Shown here in pieces: positions 52,959 through 61,054 of a stretch of DNA of 64,000 nucleotides. Under the pieces are notes generated by a model. It was not told the DNA's origin, ran no database searches, and saw nothing but the letters and a program-made list of their open reading frames with translations. The translations under genes were made by a program, and so were the position numbers. The DNA comes from Pedobacter sp. MC2016-15 (lineage in GTDB: Bacteria; Bacteroidota; Bacteroidia; Sphingobacteriales; Sphingobacteriaceae), in contig NZ_JAPIVS010000008.1 of NCBI RefSeq assembly GCF_026239695.1, positions 186,001-250,000 of the forward strand, written 5' to 3'. Within the stretch, counting starts at the first letter, position 1, and the number at the start of each line of letters is the position of its first letter.

Positions 52959-53864
52959 CTATTTTTTATTAGCCGAAGCCGTCAATACATCTTTATTTTC
53001 AGCTAAATACTCCCTAACTGTTTTTGCAGGCCTGCCTAGGATGTACGGAATATCGTTCTGGACCATTGACATGTATGACATTCTTCCGTCAAGCATTTGC
53101 TTAACAAATTCAATGTTTGCGCTGGCATACCAACTGTCCGCACCATTAGCTATCCAAGCTTCAATTAGTTGTTTAAATTCATCGAGTCCTTTTTCTTCGC
53201 ATTTGATATCAAGTCCGGTTACCTCACTCATAAGTTGGGCGATCTCTTTCCCATTATGGCTTTCTACACTTAACCAGTAATGTTCACTGGCATGTCGATC
53301 TGGCCCATCCACCAAAACTTGTGCGGCCACAGCAGCAATATCACTGGTAGCAATATAACCTACCCTGCGATCTTCCCAGTAAGTGGTGAAGGAAAGGTTC
53401 TTTGGTAAGTAAGCACCTGTAAGTGCTTCCATAAACATGTTGGGATGAAGGTGTGTCCAGGAAATACCACTCGCCTCTATATATTTTTCGATCATCTGGT
53501 GCCATGCAAAGTGAGCATCTGTTGTATCCCACTCCGCAAACACTCCTACGTGTACAATGTGACTAACGCCTGCTTTCTTCGCAGCATCCACCAATGTTTT
53601 ACTTTGGGTAAGCATGCCAACTGAATACCCTGTTAGCAAAAATACACGATCAACACCTGCAAGGGCAAGAGCAAAGGTTGTTGGATCATCAAGGTCAAGA
53701 AATTTACAGTCTTCTCCCTTGCGGCACTGTTGCTCCACTTCATATTGCTTACGGGAAGTAGTTCTGATGTTTACAGGTTTATCCTTGAGATCCTTAACAA
53801 GTTTACTTCCGATTGTTCCGCTGGCACCTAAAATAAGTACCGTTGGATATTCCTTATTCTCCAT
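52959..53864 (-). CDS. NmrA-like NAD(P)-binding oxidoreductase
   Basis: The 301-residue atypical SDR has VLILGASGTIGSKLVKDL (cofactor loop, about 9-26), RTTSRKQYEVEQQC (basic residues suited to NADP), DRVFLLTGYSVG, HIVHVGVFAEW and YIATSDIAAVAAQVL. Compared with the AraC-linked NmrA proteins it is a separate subfamily, since it lacks the NYG and NEVARILGxAIGKP blocks. It lies 58 nt downstream of the Ohr gene on the same strand, as the last gene of a probable three-gene redox operon. Confidence 0.87.
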   Translation of the reverse strand: MENKEYPTVLILGASGTIGSKLVKDLKDKPVNIRTTSRKQYEVEQQCRKGEDCKFLDLDDPTTFALALAGVDRVFLLTGYSVGMLTQSKTLVDAAKKAGVSHIVHVGVFAEWDTTDAHFAWHQMIEKYIEASGISWTHLHPNMFMEALTGAYLPKNLSFTTYWEDRRVGYIATSDIAAVAAQVLVDGPDRHASEHYWLSVESHNGKEIAQLMSEVTGLDIKCEEKGLDEFKQLIEAWIANGADSWYASANIEFVKQMLDGRMSYMSMVQNDIPYILGRPAKTVREYLAENKDVLTASANKK

Positions 53865-53922
53865 TTGGATTAAATTTATAATGTATTTGTAATTGGTTTA
53901 CTACAAACCGGGCGCTCGGCAT

Positions 53923-54345
53923 TTAATTATTTGTAGTAACAAGACTTACGATAATATTATTTTTGGTAGCATTGGAATATGGACAAACCTGATGTGCGCG
54001 TTCAGTAAGTCGTTGTGCTTCTTCAAGAGAAACATCGGAAATATTCACTGCAAGTTCTACTGCCAGTCCGAATGCACCACCTTCAAGAGGCCCAATTGAC
54101 ACTTTTGCAGCAACGGAAGTCTCACCAGTTTTAATCTTTTCCAAGCGAATAGTATGGTTCAGCGCACTGTCAAAACAAGCAGCATAACCAGCTGCAAATA
54201 ATTGCTCAGGATTAGTGTAATCATCATTTGCACCGCCCATTGCTTTGGGTACTCTTACCTGTAGATCTAAAACCCCGTTATCACTTTTGACCTTACCATT
54301 CCTACCTCCGGTAGCAGTGGCTTCTGCTGTATATAAGATTTTCAT
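53923..54345 (-). CDS. ohr: Organic hydroperoxide resistance protein Ohr
   Basis: The 140-residue Ohr/OsmC-fold thiol peroxidase has both catalytic cysteines: GYAACFDSAL (about Cys57) and HQVCPYSNATKN (about Cys120). Length and the PEQLFAAGYAACF motif are those of true Ohr rather than OsmC. It reduces organic hydroperoxides with dihydrolipoamide or thiols. It lies between an F420-reductase-like gene upstream and an NmrA gene downstream, in what looks like a peroxide/electrophile defence operon. No OhrR-type regulator gene is adjacent. Confidence 0.95.
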   Translation of the reverse strand: MKILYTAEATATGGRNGKVKSDNGVLDLQVRVPKAMGGANDDYTNPEQLFAAGYAACFDSALNHTIRLEKIKTGETSVAAKVSIGPLEGGAFGLAVELAVNISDVSLEEAQRLTERAHQVCPYSNATKNNIIVSLVTTNN

Positions 54346-54362
54346 TTTTATTTATAAATTAT

Positions 54363-55109
54363 TTATTTACGTCTACCCATTTCATACAAGCGGTTCCCGG
54401 CTAATATTTCTTCGTACGAGGGCCAAGAATCCAATTTCATCAAGTTGTCCATAATGAAATCCCGAACCGCAGGGGCTTTTCCCTTTTCAGCATCAGCTAA
54501 TGCTTGTTTTAATTCAACCTCATTTATTTCCGTGCAATAGGCGGGCGTGCCTGGTTGCTGTCTCCAGCTTTCGGCCAAGCTTCCTGCATCAACGGTATCG
54601 AAACCTGTAAGATCAACCAGCGCGGCAACAACTTTTTTATGCTTGTCGTTATCTCCAGCTATAGAAATTGCAACTCTGTCTTGTGCACCGGCTGCTTTAC
54701 CCTTGTATTTCAAGGTGCCTTCCAGCATATTATTAAATACCTTTATGAGAGGGCGATTTAGTATTTCAGAAATATATTCGCTTTCAGATATCTGTTCTAA
54801 TTCTGGGAGCTTACCATCCCTGAATGGATAATAGTTTGAAGTATCCATTACAACTACGTCTTGAGGTACCTCTTTCAATAAATCTTTCGGTAAGTCCCTA
54901 TAAGCATTAAAAGGCATAGAAAAGATAATGGCATCGACGTCGTTCACCACTTCATGTATAGTTGCTGCATTTGCGCCCAAACTGGTAGCCATTTTTTCTA
55001 GTTCAGGCATCGCCCTGGTGTTTGTCACTTTAACCTGGTGACCGGCTTTCGATAATTTTTTTGCTAAAAGGCTTCCTATGGAACCTGTTCCAATAATTCC
55101 TATTTTCAT
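54363..55109 (-). CDS. NADPH-dependent F420-reductase-like NAD(P)-binding protein
   Basis: This 248-residue protein has the dinucleotide loop MKIGIIGTGSIGSLLAKKL (Gly-x-Gly-x-x-Gly), VTNTRAM after the second strand, and DAIIFSMPFNAYRDL and VVMDTSNYYPFRDG in the core. It belongs to the F420_oxidored-like (PF03807) group. Bacteroidota lack F420, so it probably uses another acceptor. ATG 55109 is chosen over an in-frame ATG at 55142. It is first in the ohr operon. Confidence 0.87.
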   Translation of the reverse strand: MKIGIIGTGSIGSLLAKKLSKAGHQVKVTNTRAMPELEKMATSLGANAATIHEVVNDVDAIIFSMPFNAYRDLPKDLLKEVPQDVVVMDTSNYYPFRDGKLPELEQISESEYISEILNRPLIKVFNNMLEGTLKYKGKAAGAQDRVAISIAGDNDKHKKVVAALVDLTGFDTVDAGSLAESWRQQPGTPAYCTEINEVELKQALADAEKGKAPAVRDFIMDNLMKLDSWPSYEEILAGNRLYEMGRRK

Positions 55110-55149
55110 AATTTTTATATTTTTCTGTTTACTTGTGATCATAATTTAT

Positions 55150-55407
55150 TTAAACCCGAGGGTTGATGCCATATTGTTCCGTTGCATTAATATGATCTCT
55201 AAGCGTGGTGCCTTCATAGTCTTAATGAAAAGTCCGCGCTTCTGTAAAATGGGAACTACTTCATCAACAAAAGCATCTATACCATCTTCCAAAATATCAG
55301 GCGAGATCTAAAAGCCACTCCTGGCATGCGCCACGCTCCGGGCTGAAAGCCGTAATACTTACCCGAGGTTAACCGGTGAGCATTATTCTGTTATTTCCAG
55401 CTTTCAT
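55150..55407 (-). pseudogene. Remnant of an LLM-class flavin-dependent monooxygenase
   Basis: On the minus strand, 55309 to about 55220 reads PDILEDGIDAFVDEVVPILQ then KRGLF. After a -1 frame break it continues as DYEGTTLRDHINATEQYGIN to a TAA at 55150-55152. This is the C-terminal signature of luciferase-like monooxygenases (FVDxVVPxLQxRGLF-YEGxTLRDHL). Just upstream a second piece reads AHRLTSGKYYGFQPGAWRMP, which looks like the enzyme's N-terminus, with an ATG at 55407 in another frame. About 1 kb between the pieces is missing. It is a decayed, internally deleted gene. Confidence 0.72.
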
Positions 55408-55420
55408 TTTATATTAAAGA

Positions 55421-56125
55421 TTATTGGTGAAAAATGACATTGCTGGAAATTGGGTCCCGCCCTAACTTATATGAGTTACCAGGTGAATTGAGATCGGCAT
55501 AACCAAATGAAATTCCAAACAACATTTTTAGTTCAGCTGGTACATTCAATATTTCCCTTATGGTTCCAGCAAAAAAGCCTAATGCTGTTTGTGGAATACC
55601 TGCCAGACCGTGTGCCGTGAGGGATAGCAAAAAAGTTTGTCCATACATTCCTATATCGCCACCTACCCGCACGTTGTCTCCGAATGACGGCATAAAAGGA
55701 ATTGCAATATGTGGGGCATTAAAAAATTTATAATTTTGGTCTGAAATCTCTTTCCTGCCTTCTCTATCTTCACGTTTGACTCCATATGCTTCATAATTTA
55801 TACTGGCTAAGTTAAAGTAGCGTTCCTGGTAACGACCTTGATACTCCTCTGTATCAAAGCTAAAATCCGGCGAAAACCTATGTGCGTTATTTTCTTTTAA
55901 GAGCACATCAGAAAGTTCTTTTAATTTTTTACCAGAAACGATATGCGTTTCCCAAGGTTGAGTATTGCAGTTTGACGGAGCTAAAGCGGCATCTTCTAAA
56001 ACGGAAGTTATCATTTTATCTGGCACCGGTGTTTCTAAGAAACCACGACATGATTTTCTTGATCTGAGAATCTCTTTAAATAAATAGATGTCTTGTTGTG
56101 TCTTGTCAAATGTTCCTGTTTCCAT
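55421..56125 (-). CDS. Nitroreductase-family flavoprotein (2)
   Basis: This 234-residue protein has SRKSCRGFLETPVPDKMIT (FMN phosphate Arg-Ser-x-x-x-Arg), AALAPSNCNTQPWETHIV (about 46-63) and a C-terminal GISFGYADLNSPGN. The insertion YQGRYQERYFNLASINYEAY is typical of the larger quinone/nitro reductases of this family. It is divergent from an HxlR regulator 103 nt away and lies just upstream of the decayed flavin monooxygenase, so the remnant was probably a former operon partner. Confidence 0.92.
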   Translation of the reverse strand: METGTFDKTQQDIYLFKEILRSRKSCRGFLETPVPDKMITSVLEDAALAPSNCNTQPWETHIVSGKKLKELSDVLLKENNAHRFSPDFSFDTEEYQGRYQERYFNLASINYEAYGVKREDREGRKEISDQNYKFFNAPHIAIPFMPSFGDNVRVGGDIGMYGQTFLLSLTAHGLAGIPQTALGFFAGTIREILNVPAELKMLFGISFGYADLNSPGNSYKLGRDPISSNVIFHQ

Positions 56126-56185
56126 AGTGTCTAAATTTAAAATCTTAAGACAAATTTCAAATAAATGTGCTTTACTTTGTATAGG

Positions 56186-56202
56186 CCTTTCCTAAAGGAA
56201 AG
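56186..56202. promoter_or_regulatory. Candidate HxlR operator between nitroreductase (2) and hxlR
   Basis: The arms ctttcc (56187-56192) and ggaaag (56197-56202) are perfect with a 4-nt spacer, and ccttt/aaagg arms (56186-56190 and 56194-56198) overlap it. The repeat ends 26 nt before the HxlR start and lies in the shared divergent promoter region. Confidence 0.55.
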
Positions 56203-56228
56203 CGGATTATTATTTTCACAAGACAATT

Positions 56229-56585
56229 ATGGCGGTAAAAAGAGGTTATAATGATTGCTTAAGTACTATCAAGCCGGTTCGGGATTTTTTAGACGTATTG
56301 AGCGGCAAGTGGAAAATTCCGATAATTGTCTCTATCGGGGTAGGCAATGATAGATTTGTTGATATCCAGGAAAGCATTCCTGGCATTACTCCAAAGGTTT
56401 TGGCTAAAGAGTTAAAGGACCTGGAACAGCACCAACTTATTAAAAGAACCGTGGTAGGGGAATACCCAGTAAAAATTATATATACTCATGAACCCTATGC
56501 TGAAACATTAACACCAATTATTTATGCAATGAAAGACTGGGGCATTGGCCACCGTAATAAGGTCATAGGCACTCGAAAAGAATAA
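56229..56585 (+). CDS. HxlR-family transcriptional regulator (5)
   Basis: The 118-residue winged-helix protein has FLDVLSGKWKIPIIVSIG, PGITPKVLAKELKDLEQHQ and YPVKIIYTHEPYAETL. Cys10 (YNDCLSTIK) is in the redox-sensing position. It is most like the HxlR at 14224 (both have SGKWK and a YNDC/FGDC start), and both are divergent from nitroreductase genes, so these two units are probably duplicates. Confidence 0.93.
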   Translation: MAVKRGYNDCLSTIKPVRDFLDVLSGKWKIPIIVSIGVGNDRFVDIQESIPGITPKVLAKELKDLEQHQLIKRTVVGEYPVKIIYTHEPYAETLTPIIYAMKDWGIGHRNKVIGTRKE

Positions 56586-57156
56586 TTTTATAAACAAACC
56601 TGCAATATTCCAGTAAACCCTCATAAATTAATAACTTTCACTGTTGTATATCTTTTTGCTGCCATTGGTGACCAGACTGAGCGATAGAGGTCTTGATTTG
56701 ATCAGTAAGTTTGGCTATTTACTTATAGAAAGACTCTTTGCTCCAATTAGTTCATTACACCTTTTTAGCAAGAGCTATCTCGCACAAATCTCCTTACGGG
56801 TACTTCCGGAACGAGATATCTATCTTCCGCTAAGAAAGATAACAATTTAAGAATGATCTATTGAATCTCTAACGTGTGCCGATGTTATTTGGAAGGAAAC
56901 TCATGCTTGAAGGTGTCGTATGGGGTAGGGGATCCTCTATAACCTAGGATAGAAAATTTAGCGCATTAAATAATGGCTGGCGTCTGAGCAGGACAAATTA
57001 CCAGGTGGATTTAGGTATTAAAGGAAGTTTCAGATGAGCACTGGCAATAAGAATACGCTTTCTTTCAACAGCGGGCTACTATCCCCGCTAATACCCCTCA
57101 AAAAACCAACGGAAGCGTTCACAGAACAAATAATAATAGATTTCTCTTTATTAAAG
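56586..57156. other. 571-nt stretch without a convincing gene
   Basis: The region holds one 68-codon frame (56644-56850) that is rich in Leu and Arg and gives no protein-like pattern, so I do not annotate it. The rest is AT-rich. The promoter side of no gene faces it except the end of HxlR (5) and of the ABM gene, so it is an intergenic scar or holds something not visible to me. Confidence 0.45.
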
Positions 57157-57182
57157 AGAGGCCCATTTGCGGGCCTCTTTTA
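57157..57182. terminator. Terminator of the ABM monooxygenase gene
   Basis: The arms agaggccc (57157-57164) and gggcctct (57171-57178) form a perfect 8-bp stem with a 6-nt loop, followed by tttt on the plus strand and ctttaataaa on the minus strand. It lies 22 nt after the leftward ABM stop. Confidence 0.8.
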
Positions 57183-57203
57183 TAATCTTTTTACTTTATT
57201 GGG

Positions 57204-57497
57204 TCATTTAACGGCTAGCAAAGCTACTTTATTTATTACAGGCGGAACGGCCAGCAACTCATCCGCGTGCGCCATCAATGCTTTAGGAATTTCACCGGCT
57301 AGGTGTGCATTGCGACCAGCTTCATCGGCAAATGTATCAAATATACCAAATGTAGACGGGCCGAGTTGGAGTGCATACCAGCGAATTGTGCCGGTCTCTG
57401 TATTGGCCAAAGGTAAAGCGCTCTTAAGAAAATCAGCAAGCTGCTGTTCTTTACCTGGTTTGGCCTCAAGTTGGGCCAATAATGCTAATTTTTCCAT
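57204..57497 (-). CDS. ABM-domain quinol monooxygenase-like protein (YgiN type)
   Basis: The 97-residue ferredoxin-like dimeric-barrel protein has LALLAQLEAKPGKEQQLADF, ETGTIRWYALQLGPSTFGIF and DTFADEAGRNAHLAGEIPKA, the core of YgiN-like quinol monooxygenases. It may hydroxylate or detoxify quinones without a cofactor. ATG 57497 (MEKLALL) starts exactly at the first strand; the longer frame to 57581 adds a basic hydrophobic leader that is not family-like. It fits the quinone theme of the neighbourhood. Confidence 0.87.
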   Translation of the reverse strand: MEKLALLAQLEAKPGKEQQLADFLKSALPLANTETGTIRWYALQLGPSTFGIFDTFADEAGRNAHLAGEIPKALMAHADELLAVPPVINKVALLAVK

Positions 57498-57841
57498 TTG
57501 ATTTGTTTTAAATAGCAATTTGATAACGGCAATATACCGCCATATACTTAGCCACATGAATAGTGCCATGATGCTGTTCAACCCGGACTAAATGAGTTTA
57601 GTACATTGCATTATCAAAAAAGGCAAATGTCTACCATTTTCGCTTAGACACATATAATTGAATTTAGCATTTAATTACCTAGCCATTGATTATCACAAAG
57701 ATATACCACCCGAACACTGTAAATTTTTAAATACTACTATCTTGATCAGAAGTTTGCAGTTGTTACAGTATAGCTTGCAGGAATGTCAAAATAAATTTAA
57801 CTTGCTTTACATTCCCTGATCAGCTATTTAAAGTAACTTAT
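57498..57841. other. 344-nt divergent spacer, no gene seen
   Basis: The AT-rich spacer lies between the leftward ABM gene and the rightward PAS protein gene. No coding-like frame, repeat or RNA gene was found. It should contain both promoters. Confidence 0.5.
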
Positions 57842-59227
57842 ATGAACGTCGCTATTACTGCGTTGGCTGTAATTATCATTGCCAATTTTGTGCTATTATT
57901 TAAGTTACTGAAACACCGCCAAAACCGCGACAGGATAGCGGATGATTACAAAAGACTATTTGTCGGAATTCCTGCGCCAATGTACATCTATGACGATCAT
58001 ACTTTTAGATTCCTGGCAGTGAATGATGCCGCTATTGAACAGTATGGCTTTACAAGGGAAGAACTCTTAAATCTCAAAATTACGGATATCCGGCCTCCAG
58101 AGGAAATTCCTACTCTACTTAAATTTCACGAAAGCCTTCCGGAAGGCCATGTAAATGCAGGGCGTATGTTACATTGGAATAAGGCTGGGCAACGCTTTTA
58201 TGTCAGCGTTTATACTCATCATACGATTTTTGAAGGCAAAGATGCGCGCCAGGTACTGATCATCAATACTGATGAGAAAATGCGTGCCGACCAGATCGTT
58301 AGTGATAAATCTGCTGAGCTCGAAAATATGCTCGACAGTATTACAGATGGTTTTTATGCATTGAACAGAAACTGGGAGGTGACCTTCATCAACAAAGCTG
58401 CTGAACAGACGCTATCTTGTACCCGAAAATCCGTGATGGGCAAAAATCTTTGGGACTATTTTCCAAATTCCAGGGAAAGCCGCTTTTATTACGAATATGA
58501 ACGAGCTATGAATGAAAGGGTGAGTGTGCATTTCGAAGAATTGTACGCACCACTTGGGGTATGGGGCTCCTTGAATGTCTATCCTACCAAGGACGGTATC
58601 GCCGTCTATTTCGTCGATATAACTGAACAAAAGAAAATTCAGGAAAAAATTTACAATGATGGGCAGAACCTCCGTGCGATCATTAACAATACTCGCGACT
58701 TGATCTGGTCGGTGAACAGACAATCGGAAATTATAACTGGTAACCAGGCCTTTTGGGACCGTGTAAAAGAACATACAGGGAAAGGTGAAGGAGAGGTGAC
58801 TAAAGAAGATTTTGGACAGGAAAGCCTCAAAATCTTTTTTGATAGTTATGAGTCTGCTTTTCTGGGTGAAGCCTTCAGCCTAGTCAGACAAAGGGATGAC
58901 GACGGTTGGCAGATTTATGAGGAAATTAGCTTTAATCCAATTCGCGATGTGCATAATATGGTCATTGGCGTAAACTGTTTCATGCGAGACATCACCAAAT
59001 CTCAAGAATATTTGCATAAAATTGAAGATCAGAATAAACGCCTGCGCGACATCGCCTGGATCCAATCGCACAGGGTTCGTTCGCCACTTACAAACATCTT
59101 AGGTCTCATTTCACTTTGTGATCTAAATGATTCTCCCAATGCTGAAATTATTCCCCTCATTAAAAAATCAGCGGATGATTTGGATCATGTGATTAAAGAG
59201 ATCACCAGGTTGACAGACAATCTCTGA
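57842..59227 (+). CDS. Membrane-anchored multi-PAS protein ending in a DHp helix, no ATPase domain
   Basis: The 461-residue protein has one N-terminal membrane helix (about 2-22, VAITALAVIIIANFVLLFKL). Three PAS domains follow (about 35-145, 155-265 and 272-395), each followed by a typical linker such as FVDITEQKKIQEK or FMRDITKSQEYLHK. It closes with a DHp-like helix pair carrying His410 (RDIAWIQSHRVRSPLTNILG) and ends at residue 461. A HATPase_c domain is missing, as in the protein at 25868. The SHRVRSPL motif is a variant of the usual SHExRxPL. A frame break is not seen after the stop. Confidence 0.85.
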   Translation: MNVAITALAVIIIANFVLLFKLLKHRQNRDRIADDYKRLFVGIPAPMYIYDDHTFRFLAVNDAAIEQYGFTREELLNLKITDIRPPEEIPTLLKFHESLPEGHVNAGRMLHWNKAGQRFYVSVYTHHTIFEGKDARQVLIINTDEKMRADQIVSDKSAELENMLDSITDGFYALNRNWEVTFINKAAEQTLSCTRKSVMGKNLWDYFPNSRESRFYYEYERAMNERVSVHFEELYAPLGVWGSLNVYPTKDGIAVYFVDITEQKKIQEKIYNDGQNLRAIINNTRDLIWSVNRQSEIITGNQAFWDRVKEHTGKGEGEVTKEDFGQESLKIFFDSYESAFLGEAFSLVRQRDDDGWQIYEEISFNPIRDVHNMVIGVNCFMRDITKSQEYLHKIEDQNKRLRDIAWIQSHRVRSPLTNILGLISLCDLNDSPNAEIIPLIKKSADDLDHVIKEITRLTDNL

Positions 59228-59422
59228 TAGTCTTTTATCTCGATGAGGTTTACCAATTAATATGGAATATTTTCACTTAAGTGAAATTTCGTAGAGCTGA
59301 TAATTGTAATTTTACAACGGGTATCACAGTCGCGCGGTAAAACAGATCGTTATTTCGGATACCAATTATACCAATCAGGATACTTTTAAAATATGATCGG
59401 CAGCATATTGAAACTCATTTGA

Positions 59423-59991
59423 CGCACAGTTGCCCGAGCGCAAAACGGGATGGAAAACAACTGGTTCAACGAGGGCTTTAACGATCATATCGCTATTTAC
59501 AACCTAGTGAAAACAGGACTTTATAGCAAGGCTGATTTTTTAGATTACGTAAATGGGGGAAATCTGGCTTCACAATGCAGCAGCCAAGTGGGTCAGAAAC
59601 AGGCGATTCCGTTGAAAGTAACTTTTTCAAAAACGGACTGTACGAAAGGCTATCATACCAGCGCGGATTCATTTTTGCCTTTTATCTGTACAACCAGCTG
59701 CGGCTGGCTTCTGAAGGGAAAAATACAATCCGCAACTTTCTCCGGGCGCTTAAAGCACACCCAAATTCTATAGGCGCAAGGGTATTAACTACGGCTGAGT
59801 TCGTTAGCGTAATCCGAACGTTTTTACCCGATAAGAATATGTATGCAGAGATTAAGCGGTATTTGCTAAGTGGGCAGTATCTTGGCTTTCGTAAAATTAA
59901 ATTGATAAAGGGTCTCCGTATTCACTATGAGCAGCAGGTGCCGGTGTTGGAAATCTCCGATCAAGTGAATGTGCAACAAATTTACCGGTAA
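59423..59991 (+). pseudogene. Frame-broken remnant of an M61-like peptidase
   Basis: The first frame (start at 59423-59450) reads NNWFNEGFNDHIAIYNLVKT and YSKADFLDYVNGG, which matches the region following the zinc site of M61-type peptidases (W-x-N/S-E-G-F-T/N-D-Y). From about 59575 a second frame reads SNFFKNGLYERLSYQRGFIF, AFYLYNQLRLASEGKNTIRN and FLRAL to a stop at 59991. The two frames join if one base is lost. The HExxH motif and the N-terminal domain are absent, so this is a truncated and shifted pseudogene. Confidence 0.6.
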
Positions 59992-60070
59992 TTCAATATT
60001 GGAAAGATTAGAGATAGTCCCTCTTGCTTTTTCAATGAGTTTGATCGGATAATCTACAGGCAGGGGAAAA

Positions 60071-60442
60071 TTGAAGCCCGGCTTCATCACCGTTCGCTCA
60101 ACCCATCCTCACACGTACCTTGTTCGGACTGTCTCCATGGTGTCAGGGGGGAAATGGAAACCTTGTCTGATCCTGAATATACACAATGGCGCAAAAAGAC
60201 CGAGTGAATTACAGCGGCTCAACCCGCTTGCAAGCCGGAGGGTTCTTCATGTACAATTAAAAGAATTAGAAGAACACGGCATTATCAGGCGAATAGTATA
60301 TGCCGTTCTTCCACCAAAGGTAGAATACTTGCTTACTGATCTTGGCAAGTCACTGCTTCCGATGATATTGTTATTGGATGACTGGGGGGCACAGTACCTC
60401 TCAAAACCAGAAGAATTGCCTAAGCTCAGAAAAGTGATTTAG
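60071..60442 (+). CDS. HxlR-family transcriptional regulator (6), without the N-terminal cysteine
   Basis: The 123-residue winged-helix protein has VRTVSMVSGGKWKPCLILNI, SELQRLNPLASRRVLHVQLK and PPKVEYLLTDLGKSLLP. At the position where the other five HxlR proteins have Cys (Cys-Pro before the first helix) it has Tyr (HTYLVRTVS). The only cysteine is in the GGKWKPC core. Redox sensing through the usual thiol is therefore unlikely. It lies 79 nt after the decayed peptidase gene, without an obvious partner oxidoreductase. Confidence 0.85.
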   Translation: MKPGFITVRSTHPHTYLVRTVSMVSGGKWKPCLILNIHNGAKRPSELQRLNPLASRRVLHVQLKELEEHGIIRRIVYAVLPPKVEYLLTDLGKSLLPMILLLDDWGAQYLSKPEELPKLRKVI

Positions 60443-60505
60443 GATGGGTAAGAGAGTAGCTAATTCTTAGCTCTGCCTGAAGTGAATGATATTACAAGCT
60501 TATGG

Positions 60506-61054
60506 TTAGTGATTAACAGATGAAACTTGATTTTGTATTTCCAATTTCATCATAATGTCGGTCTGTTCGTCCTCACCCAGTTTAAAGATATGTTTGTCAA
60601 ACGCTAGAAATCCGTTCTTTTCATAAAAGCGGATGGCCCTTGTGTTTTCTTCCCACACACCCAACCATACGAAGGAAGATTTAAGCTCTTCAGCGATCTG
60701 GATTGCTTTATGATATAAGAGCTGGCCAACTTGCTTCCCTTGATATGCAGCAAGTACATATATGCGTTCAATCTCCAGTGCTTTAGTGTCCAGGGATTCT
60801 GTTTGTGCGTTTCCGGAATTTATTTTTAGATAACCAATCAATTGTTCGTTTAATTTGGCAAAGTAAAACTGTGAAGCAGTATTGCGGACTTCTTCAGTGA
60901 GCTTCTCTACGGAAAATCCATCTTCAAGGTATGTACGCATGTTATCAGCACTGTTGGTGCCCGAAAATGTTTCCTGGAATGTTTGTCTGCCAATTTGTGC
61001 CAGAGCGTTAATATCATTTAGCGTCACTTTTATAATTTCTATATTCGATTCCAT
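60506..61054 (-). CDS. GNAT-family N-acetyltransferase
   Basis: This 182-residue acetyltransferase has IEIIKVTLNDINALAQIGRQ at the start, ALEIERIYVLAAYQGKQVGQ (about 94-113, with the acetyl-CoA loop Gln-Gly-Lys-Gln-Val-Gly) and TRAIRFYEKNGFLAFDKHIF near the end. Such RimI/Pat-like proteins acetylate small amines, peptides or protein N-termini. ATG 61054 (MESNIEI) is preferred; a longer start at 61111 adds 19 residues. The gene stands alone. Confidence 0.93.
   Translation of the reverse strand: MESNIEIIKVTLNDINALAQIGRQTFQETFSGTNSADNMRTYLEDGFSVEKLTEEVRNTASQFYFAKLNEQLIGYLKINSGNAQTESLDTKALEIERIYVLAAYQGKQVGQLLYHKAIQIAEELKSSFVWLGVWEENTRAIRFYEKNGFLAFDKHIFKLGEDEQTDIMMKLEIQNQVSSVNH

Noticed and set aside
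56644-56850. Open frame of 68 codons
   Set aside because: The peptide is Leu/Arg-rich with no helix or strand pattern and has no neighbours that suggest an operon.
57034-57501. Open frame of 155 codons on the plus strand
   Set aside because: It lies opposite the ABM monooxygenase gene and has Ser/Ala/Pro-rich, low-pattern composition typical of an antisense shadow; the leftward gene has a clear family.
60071-60120. Frameshift at the start of HxlR (6)
   Set aside because: The neighbouring frame contains a Cys-Ser-Asp-Cys stretch, but the annotated frame aligns better with the other HxlR proteins (VRTVSMVSGGKWK), with Cys changed to Tyr.
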